Source: Arenibacter palladensis (GTDB lineage Bacteria > Bacteroidota > Bacteroidia > Flavobacteriales > Flavobacteriaceae). From it: DNA of 64,000 bases. Below are positions 57,734 through 64,000 of this stretch, piece after piece. The stretch's first letter is position 1, and every line of letters starts with the position of its first letter. Location: positions 685,795 to 749,794 of the forward strand of contig NZ_FQUX01000002.1 of assembly GCF_900129275.1 (NCBI RefSeq), read 5' to 3'. The notes beneath the pieces were generated by a model. That model worked only from the letters and a program-made list of their open reading frames with translations. It did no database searches and had not been told where the DNA came from. The translations under genes were made by a program, and so were the position numbers.

Positions 57734-58708
57734 TTATATTTTTGCCGACTTTTTATTCTTTTGAAATTCTGGCAATACTTTTTCTGCCAGTCGCTCCAAG
57801 GTGCGTTCCATATCATTGGAATTGAACCTTAGATTTATACTAACATGGTTTACACCAATAGTTTTTAAATGATGTAAATAGGTGTTCAAATAATTAGCAC
57901 CCGTCCTAAAGCCCAAATGAATGGGTTCTGGCCTAAAATCATCGTCTTCTTGAAGATCTACATACATAGGTTGCATAAAAGGCTTGTCAAATATACATGT
58001 TTCAGCAACCAATGCCCGCCACTCCTCAATTCTGTATTTTTGTTGTCTAGGGTCTCTGGGGTAATACATCCATCCATTGGCGTTTTTGGCATTCCACTCC
58101 AAGGACTGCTGACTAAAGCCGGTCATCAATAAGGGAATTTTATGGTTTTTGGCTTTTGGAAGTATATCTATATCTCCTTTTAAAACGCCATAATTTTTGG
58201 TTTCCAATTTAGGGTAACTCTGCTGTGACTTACGAATGTATTTAAAGGCCTCCCGAAACAATTCCCCACGGTTCTCATATTCGATTCCCATTGCGGGATA
58301 TTCGTCGGATCTATCGCCTGAAGCCACTCCTAAAAGCAACCTCCCGCCTGACAATTGATCTATGGTGGCAGCGGATTTTACCACATGAACTGGGTGATGC
58401 AATGGCAGCGCGATACTGGAAACACCCAGTGCAATTTTTTTGGTTTTAGCTGCCAAAAATCCTAAATAAGTAAAGGGATCGTACATCTGGCCCGAATCGC
58501 CAAAAGAGGGTACATTAAAGGGTACGTCACGAATCCAAAGGGCCTTGAAGCCCAATTCTTCCAATAATTCCACACGTTCCAAATGATGCTCCATGGTAGG
58601 CATTAAGCCTTGATCGTAGTTCTCTATTGGCATTGAAATTCCAATGCTCAGTTCATCGGGTCGGAATACACTATTGTATGCTTTGTTAATGGGCTCGAAA
58701 TCCTTCAT
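57734..58708 (-). CDS. LLM-class flavin-dependent oxidoreductase, copy 1 of the close pair
   Basis: A 324-aa luciferase-like TIM barrel. WIRDVPFNVPSFGDSGQ, KSAATIDQLSGGRLLLGVASGDR (NGR/GGRLLLG flavin strand) and TGFSQQSLEWNAKNANGW are family-typical. It is very similar, also at DNA level, to the gene at 60469 and more distant from that at 14311. Substrate unknown; likely an FMN-dependent oxidase or reductase of a small aromatic or nitro compound. Single gene. Confidence 0.9.
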   Translation of the reverse strand: MKDFEPINKAYNSVFRPDELSIGISMPIENYDQGLMPTMEHHLERVELLEELGFKALWIRDVPFNVPSFGDSGQMYDPFTYLGFLAAKTKKIALGVSSIALPLHHPVHVVKSAATIDQLSGGRLLLGVASGDRSDEYPAMGIEYENRGELFREAFKYIRKSQQSYPKLETKNYGVLKGDIDILPKAKNHKIPLLMTGFSQQSLEWNAKNANGWMYYPRDPRQQKYRIEEWRALVAETCIFDKPFMQPMYVDLQEDDDFRPEPIHLGFRTGANYLNTYLHHLKTIGVNHVSINLRFNSNDMERTLERLAEKVLPEFQKNKKSAKI

Positions 58709-59248
58709 ATGCTTTTCCTTCGGGGGTTTAACTATTTTATTCTATGAATCTGTCCTACAGCTTCATTATTATATTGGCGATTGCCACCTTAGCTTTTAAT
58801 ATTACCGCTATACCTCTATATACGTTGAAGCTGTCCAAATTAGCTCTTCCAGAAATACATTTGTGAAGTATTACCGAGGCTTAAGGCCTTTCCAAGTAGC
58901 TGTGCAATTTTCATACCGTTCCTGGATTCTGATAGTTTCCCTATCATATTCCACACATCATTAATGACCAAGAGAACCCGCATCAACCTAAGATATAGCC
59001 TTCAATAGTGTAATTGTTTAATTGAACTTGACTATAAAGTTCTTGCCTTTTCAGGATATTTAGCAATAATAGGTCCCCTGAATAAATTGGAAATCACAGC
59101 GTATTGTGTAAAAATTATCCTGCCGTACTTTTATAAAGATAAGAAAAACCAATTTTATATATCAGCTATAATAGGGGTAACTGTGTTTTGGAAGTCAACT
59201 ATATAAATACACCCTCCCACATTTTTATATATTTGCTACAAAAAAGTA
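58709..59248. other. 540-bp spacer
   Basis: Largely AT-rich. A 40-codon frame at 58744-58866 with one hydrophobic stretch was seen but is not called. No other feature recognised. Confidence 0.4.
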
Positions 59249-59638
59249 ATGAACAATATTAGTTATTTAATGTTGCGCCTGGCGATAGGATTAAGCATGT
59301 TTGGGCACGGATTGGTACGTTTGCCCAAACTATCGGGTTTTAGTAAATGGATGGTCAAAAGTTTTGAGGGCTCCATGTTACCGGAAATCATTGTTGTGCC
59401 CTTTAGTTATGCACTTCCCGTACTTGAACTTTGTGTAGGGCTTCTATTGCTTATAGGCCTATTTACCAGGCAAGCGATTCTTTTGGGGGCGCTGATCATG
59501 CTCATGTTGATCTTTGGAACCACTTTAATAGAAAACTGGGCAATATTACCGTCACAACTTTTCCATGTAGTCTTTTTTGCAGTACTGATGAATTATATTG
59601 AAGATAATAGCTGGGCATTGGACCTCAAATTAAAATAA
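59249..59638 (+). CDS. DoxX-family membrane protein
   Basis: A 129-aa protein with four membrane helices (about 6-20, 48-66, 70-92, 100-118). MLRLAIGLSMFGHGLVRLPKL, FSYALPVLELCVGLLLLIGL and the FTRQA loop are the DoxX signature. DoxX proteins often sit with oxidoreductases in redox or thiol stress functions. It is convergent with the SDR gene (stop-to-stop 12 nt) and lies between the two LLM copies. Confidence 0.9.
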   Translation: MNNISYLMLRLAIGLSMFGHGLVRLPKLSGFSKWMVKSFEGSMLPEIIVVPFSYALPVLELCVGLLLLIGLFTRQAILLGALIMLMLIFGTTLIENWAILPSQLFHVVFFAVLMNYIEDNSWALDLKLK

Positions 59639-59650
59639 GCGGATAATTGT

Positions 59651-60472
59651 TCAGGAGAGTGGATGGCCCAAAACTTCATTGGTAAGCCTTATAAGTTGCC
59701 TTATCTTTTCTTGGTCATAAGCATCGGTATGGGCTGGGGCAAATACTCCTCGATCCTCTCCCATATCGTTATTAAAATATTTTCCCGAATCGTTTTTATA
59801 CATTTCTGAAATGGACAAGTCCACTAATAGGTTTGCCCCTTTTTCAGCTGGGGCCCAATGCTGTCCATAGGCTTCGTTGGCCATTTTAGTGTTTAACAAG
59901 GAACCGGGGTTCACAGCAATTACAGTAAGATCCTGTTCTTTGGCGGCTAGGTCAAAACTCCACATGGTCAATGCCAATTTGCTTTGAGCATAGGCTGCAT
60001 TCGCGGACAACCGAACTTCTCCCGTCATAACTCCCTTCAATACAGTATCTTGCGCAGCAGAACTTAAATTAATAATACGTGAGGTTTTCGATTTTTTTAA
60101 TGATGGAAGTAAGGCATTGGTCAATACATAAGGGGCAAGATAATTAACTACAATTCGGATATCCAATCCGTCCCCATTAACGGAGTTCTTGCTTTTAAGA
60201 ATTCCTGCATTATTAAGGAGGATATCAATTTTAGGGACCTCGTTTTTTATTTGTTCGGCCATTTTTAACACCTCCCCCAGATCTGAAAAATCGGCCACAA
60301 ACCCTTTTATTTTTTCATTTTTAGATATGGTTTTGATTTCCGAAATAACACTTAGAAGTTTTGCGGAATTTCTTCCATGTAGATATATTTCGTGACCTTC
60401 CTTGGCCAATTGTATTGCGGCCAGTTTCCCTATGCCGTCGGTACTTCCCGTGATCAGAATGGTTTTTTTCAT
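59651..60472 (-). CDS. Short-chain dehydrogenase/reductase
   Basis: A 273-aa SDR (retinol-dehydrogenase/WW-domain-oxidoreductase-like). NADP motif TGSTDGIGK (8-16), HGRN for the NADP phosphate, NNAGIL, and the catalytic Ser/Tyr/Lys set (SSAAQ, then AYAQSK, Y160-xxx-K164 region). Its ATG overlaps the stop of the upstream LLM gene by 4 bp (ATGA), so the two are translationally coupled. Confidence 0.93.
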   Translation of the reverse strand: MKKTILITGSTDGIGKLAAIQLAKEGHEIYLHGRNSAKLLSVISEIKTISKNEKIKGFVADFSDLGEVLKMAEQIKNEVPKIDILLNNAGILKSKNSVNGDGLDIRIVVNYLAPYVLTNALLPSLKKSKTSRIINLSSAAQDTVLKGVMTGEVRLSANAAYAQSKLALTMWSFDLAAKEQDLTVIAVNPGSLLNTKMANEAYGQHWAPAEKGANLLVDLSISEMYKNDSGKYFNNDMGEDRGVFAPAHTDAYDQEKIRQLIRLTNEVLGHPLS

Positions 60473-61446
60473 GAGAACGTTATTTCTTTTTTATTCGATT
60501 GAAATTCTGGCAATACTTTTTCTGCCAGTCGCTCCAAGGTACCTTCCATATCATTTGAATTGAACCTTAAATTGATACTTACATGGTTTACGCCAATAGT
60601 TTTTAAATGATGTAAATAGGTATTCAAATAATTAACACCCGTCCTAAAACCCAAATGAATGGGTTGTGGCCTAAAATTATCGTCTTCCTGAAGATCCACA
60701 TATAAAGGTTGCATAAAAGGTTTGTCAAATTCACTTGACTCGGAGACCAATGCCCGCCATTCCTCAATTCTGTATTTCTGTTGTCTGGGATCCCTGGGAT
60801 AGTACATCCACCCATCCGCCTGTTCTGCATTCCACTCCAAGGTTTGCTGACTAAAACCGGTCATCAACATGGGAATTTTATGGCTTTTGGCTTTTGGAAG
60901 TATATCTATATGCCCTTTTAATTCGCCAAAGTTTTTTGTTTCCAATTGAGGAAAACTCTGCTGTGACTTACGAATGTATTGGAAGGCTTCGCGAAATAAC
61001 TCACCGCGAATATCATAATCGATACCCATGGCGGGATATTCGTCAAATCGATCACCGGAAGCCACCCCTAAAAGCAACCTCCCGCCTGATAATTGATCTA
61101 TGGTGGCAGCGGATTTTGCTACATGCACCGGATGGTGCAAGGGCAAAGCGATACTGGAAACACCCAATGCTATTTTTGTAGTCTTGGCCGCCAAAAATCC
61201 CAAATAGGTAAAGGGATCGTACATCTGACCCGCATCGCCAAAGGAAGGTACGTTAAAAGGTACATCCCTGATCCACAAAGATTTAAACCCTAAGGCTTCA
61301 ATAAGCTCTACACGCTCCAAGTGATGCTCCATGGAAGGCAGAAGCCCCTGGTCGTAGTTCTCTATAGGCACTACTATTCCAATGCTCAGTTCATCAGCTT
61401 TGAATACACTATTGTATGCATTGTTAATGGGTTCGAATTCTCTCAT
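60469..61446 (-). CDS. LLM-class flavin-dependent oxidoreductase, copy 2 of the close pair
   Basis: A 325-aa close paralogue of the gene at 57734: same start (MREFEPINNAYNSVF), WIRDVPFNVPSFGDAGQ, GGRLLLGVASGDRFD and GVNHVSINLRFNSNDM. Most differences are conservative. It forms a two-gene unit with the SDR, with which it overlaps by 4 bp. The likely function is a flavin-dependent redox step on the same kind of substrate as copy 1. Confidence 0.9.
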   Translation of the reverse strand: MREFEPINNAYNSVFKADELSIGIVVPIENYDQGLLPSMEHHLERVELIEALGFKSLWIRDVPFNVPSFGDAGQMYDPFTYLGFLAAKTTKIALGVSSIALPLHHPVHVAKSAATIDQLSGGRLLLGVASGDRFDEYPAMGIDYDIRGELFREAFQYIRKSQQSFPQLETKNFGELKGHIDILPKAKSHKIPMLMTGFSQQTLEWNAEQADGWMYYPRDPRQQKYRIEEWRALVSESSEFDKPFMQPLYVDLQEDDNFRPQPIHLGFRTGVNYLNTYLHHLKTIGVNHVSINLRFNSNDMEGTLERLAEKVLPEFQSNKKEITFS

Positions 61447-61751
61447 CTTAAATTATTTTGTCTGCAAAGTCCCTCTTTATTTAAAAAGCTAATTACTCCT
61501 GTAGAAAGCTGGTGCTACTTTACCTTCCTATGCTCAGAATCTAAATATTAATACTGCAAAGGTGTGAATTGAAAGAGCTTGAATATTAAAAAATCAACCA
61601 ATGCCCCTTCTGCTTAAGTGAATCAAGAGCAATTTCCAATAAGTCAATTAGCACAGGGCAAGCTTTAGCCAAATGCCAGCATACACCATTGTCCGCATTT
61701 TTTGTTGACATAATGAAACACTCCAAAGTATTTGCTCTAAGCTGAACAATC
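61447..61751. other. 305-bp spacer
   Basis: Upstream of the LLM copy 2 unit and downstream of the bicupin gene. No gene or clear terminator. Confidence 0.4.
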
Positions 61752-62606
61752 TTATTCTATAGGCGTACTAGAGGCAACTTCAAATTTTCCATTTGTTCTG
61801 ACGTAAACAATACTTTCTATTTCTGAAGAAATTTTATGAGTTGAATTTTCCGCAGCACCAAAATAGGATCCAGCATCTAGAACATCAACCTTATCATCTT
61901 TAGCAGTTTGGTGTGTTATGCTACCTTGAATGATCACTGCTCTTAGATTTGGACTATTATTAATAATTTCACCTTTAAATCCGGCCGGAAATTTTATGAG
62001 CGAAGCATTCAATTCGTCCTCCTTATGACTTCCCCATAAAAAAGCAGTTTGCACACCACTATTATCTTTTATCCAGGTAATATCAGATGCATTTAACCAA
62101 ACCAAGTTCGATTTATCAACATTTAAAGGACGCTCACCATTATCAAAGGCTTCAGTTGTTGATTTTACCAAATACGGACCTTCTTGAATTTCTATGTAAG
62201 CCAAATTAGCTTCACCTGTTGCTGCTGTAATGTGTGCTTCGCCTGCTGGTTGCACCCAGAAGGATCCCGCTGGTAACCATTGTTCTTTTGCTTTTTCATC
62301 ATCATTGTGCAACAAACCTTCTATTACCACACCACGATATGTTATGTTATGGATGTGTGGTGGCGACGAAAATCCCTTTTTAAATTTTACCAAAAAACCA
62401 GCTGGCCCATTTTTGGTCCGGTCCCCCCAAAGTTTTCCTGCAGCCGGACTTTTATCGCCCCGTGACGGATTTAACCAACCCCATTCTACATTGTCTGCTG
62501 TTACTACTTCGTTAGTGGATTTAGCAGCATCCGTTTTTGGAGTTTCTTGTGCACTCCCCAAAAAAACTAGTGTACTTACCAGTACAAGCGAAATAATGAA
62601 TTTCAT
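61752..62606 (-). CDS. Secreted bicupin (DUF4437-like)
   Basis: A 284-aa protein with a signal peptide (1-19, GSA-Q) and two cupin barrels. The first (about 45-150) has SSPPHIHNITYRGVVIEG and a second motif PAGEAHITAATGE; the second (about 165-275) has LRAVIIQGSI and GAAENSTHKIS. This agrees with the DUF4437 layout. It lies 65 nt after the nitroreductase gene on the same strand and is probably co-transcribed. Function unknown; metal binding likely at the first barrel. Confidence 0.85.
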   Translation of the reverse strand: MKFIISLVLVSTLVFLGSAQETPKTDAAKSTNEVVTADNVEWGWLNPSRGDKSPAAGKLWGDRTKNGPAGFLVKFKKGFSSPPHIHNITYRGVVIEGLLHNDDEKAKEQWLPAGSFWVQPAGEAHITAATGEANLAYIEIQEGPYLVKSTTEAFDNGERPLNVDKSNLVWLNASDITWIKDNSGVQTAFLWGSHKEDELNASLIKFPAGFKGEIINNSPNLRAVIIQGSITHQTAKDDKVDVLDAGSYFGAAENSTHKISSEIESIVYVRTNGKFEVASSTPIE

Positions 62607-62671
62607 ATTAATGGCTTTATTTAACGATCAGGTTTCCCTGACTTATTATTTTTATATTCAACTCCTTGCAC

Positions 62672-63346
62672 CTAGAACCAAGTAACTATATCCTCCTTAT
62701 TTCTTCTGGACTTGGCAAACTCTGGTTCTTTTTTCCTATAACCAAATGCCGCCATATACGACAACCCATATTTAGTGGTGTCCACACCAAATTTTTCTTG
62801 TAATAATGCCTCCGACTTTTCCTGATGAAAGCCTTCAATAGGACAACTGTCTATACCGATCAATGCCGCTGAGGTCATCATATTTCCCAAGGCAATATAG
62901 GTCTGCTTAGAGGCCCAATCGAACAACTTTTTATCATTGTCCAAATTAAAATCGCGTTCCTGGAACTCCCTATAAAATTTAGAATACATTTCTATTACAT
63001 CTTCAGGCAATTGTTTTACATCCTTCATCATGGACATAATGTAATCCGAATCCCATTTGGTCATGGGTGCCTTCATGCTCAAACCCAATACAAAGTGACT
63101 GGCAGTATCCAACTTTACAGGTGCTCCCCAAGCCACTGGCTTTAGAGCTTCCCTCAACTCTTTATCCTGTACTACAATAAAATGCCAGGGTTCAAAACCG
63201 AAAGAGCTAGGGGATAAATGAGCCGTTTCCAAAATAAAATCCATATCACTATCGGATACTTTCTTGCTAGCATCAAATTCTTTGGTTGCATGTCTAAATT
63301 GAAAGGCGTTTATGATCTCCTTTTTTGAAATGTTTGGTGTATTCAT
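62672..63346 (-). CDS. NfsB-like NAD(P)H nitroreductase
   Basis: A 224-aa FMN-dependent nitroreductase-family enzyme. FRHATKEFD near the start (FMN phosphate site), ETAHLSPSSFGFEPWHFIVV, and CPIEGFHQEK and YMAAFGYRKKEPEFAKSRR are typical of NfsB/FRase I. It reduces nitroaromatics or quinones with two-electron steps. First gene of the unit with the bicupin. A divergent AraC-type gene begins 167 nt away. Confidence 0.94.
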   Translation of the reverse strand: MNTPNISKKEIINAFQFRHATKEFDASKKVSDSDMDFILETAHLSPSSFGFEPWHFIVVQDKELREALKPVAWGAPVKLDTASHFVLGLSMKAPMTKWDSDYIMSMMKDVKQLPEDVIEMYSKFYREFQERDFNLDNDKKLFDWASKQTYIALGNMMTSAALIGIDSCPIEGFHQEKSEALLQEKFGVDTTKYGLSYMAAFGYRKKEPEFAKSRRNKEDIVTWF

Positions 63347-63512
63347 TTTTTTAATTTTTGTTTCCGATTAAATTATGGGACAAAGTTACCTGCCCTCATT
63401 CTGTTATTTTTGGTAAAACAAGTGGGTATTTATGTACTTTTAAAGGTTAATGGTGCCTAAAAATGATTCCTTATGCTTATTTTATTTAATTTTGACCCTA
63501 AAACAGTTGAAA

Positions 63513-64000
63513 ATGCAAGTATTACAAACCTATAAACCTTTTGAAATACAAGAAATTGAATTAACGGAATGGAAACAACGACCAGTTAAAAACAATTTTT
63601 TTGAATTGGTCTTAATAAGGGAAGGAGAAGGAATACAGTGTATAAACTACAACGAATACAACTATAGCAAGGGCAGCATATTTTTGCTGCCCCCATTAAA
63701 ATGCCATTCGTTTACCATAGAAAAACCAACCAAATTTGTCTTTTTAAAGTTCTCGGATTCTTTTTTCAAAAATACCAAGGGCATGTCCATTGATAGAAAT
63801 GAATGGTTCAGGGAAGCTTCCTATATACTATCCAACTATAATCAGTTACCAGGAGATATCATTAGGAACGATTTGGATAAACGCCATATAGAAAGTCTAA
63901 TTGCCATGATTTTGCAGGAATCCAGGAATTATGGCCAGGAGTCCGTAAACCTCATTACAAGCTTAATGACCAGTATCTTGGAGATACTGATCAGGAATAT
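63513..64000 (+). CDS. AraC-family regulator, 5' part
   Basis: The frame runs from the ATG at 63513 off the right edge: 162 residues seen. The N-terminal cupin sensor has FFELVLIREGEGIQC, YSKGSIFLLPPLKCHSF and FVFLKFSDSFF, as in flavobacterial AraC-type regulators; the HTH lies beyond the window. It is divergent from the nitroreductase-bicupin unit, its probable target. Confidence 0.8.
   Translation, partial: MQVLQTYKPFEIQEIELTEWKQRPVKNNFFELVLIREGEGIQCINYNEYNYSKGSIFLLPPLKCHSFTIEKPTKFVFLKFSDSFFKNTKGMSIDRNEWFREASYILSNYNQLPGDIIRNDLDKRHIESLIAMILQESRNYGQESVNLITSLMTSILEILIRN

Noticed and set aside
58744..58866. 40-codon frame with a hydrophobic segment
   Set aside because: Too short to tell from chance; no neighbour or family support.

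Overview
The window comes from a marine-type Flavobacteriia/Flavobacteriaceae chromosome (phylum Bacteroidota). The evidence is a TonB-dependent receptor, many lipoproteins with a Cys-Ser/Asn-Asp start after the lipobox, a short RpoD-type sigma factor, DUF6515, CHRD, CotH and M13 lipoproteins, AraC and Crp/Fnr regulators of Bacteroidota type, A-rich leaders without clear Shine-Dalgarno sequences, and short CCTTCGACT..GCTCAGG-type intergenic repeats. No rRNA, tRNA, CRISPR array, transposase or integrase was seen.

1-9.1 kb: 3' part of a TonB-dependent receptor, RecQ helicase, a secreted metallophosphoesterase, an unknown lipoprotein, a small coiled-coil protein with its own terminator, and a four-repeat CHRD lipoprotein. 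9.1-14.3 kb: an AT-rich island with one gene, a 962-aa NACHT (STAND) NTPase with an Mrr-like N-terminus and a C-terminal TOPRIM domain, a strong candidate for a phage-defence protein. It lies between two diverged direct-repeat flanks carrying large structured inverted repeats whose stems show compensatory base changes.

14.3-20.9 kb: a catabolic or detoxification regulon on the minus strand. One unit is cyclase-MFS-aldo/keto reductase-LLM oxidoreductase, another is cupin-royal-jelly-type propeller, and a Crp/Fnr regulator gene lies just upstream. The two promoters carry GTGA-N6-TCAC-like operators at identical distances from the start codons. 21.4-28 kb: an NmrA-like protein, a TolB/TPR/AraC regulator, a caspase-like small protein, and a nucleoside hydrolase plus methylthioribose-kinase-like pair. 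28.3-34 kb: one 1894-aa multidomain protein ending in a peptidase-like DUF2272-type domain.

34-48 kb: cupin-SnoaL protein with a divergent AraC regulator, arylsulfotransferase-like lipoprotein, Tat-exported FAD amine oxidase plus c-type cytochrome, a propeller/alpha-barrel secreted protein, DUF6515 protein, FadH-like reductase, a Gly-rich secreted protein, and an RpoD-like sigma factor. 48-56 kb: M13 peptidase, second DUF6515 protein, and a seven-gene AraC-linked cluster (GNAT, membrane protein, small protein, CHMI-type tautomerase, NmrA-like protein, anthrone-oxygenase-like DUF1772, membrane protein). 56-64 kb: CotH lipoprotein, two closely related LLM oxidoreductases with DoxX and SDR between them, a bicupin, a nitroreductase and the start of a divergent AraC regulator.
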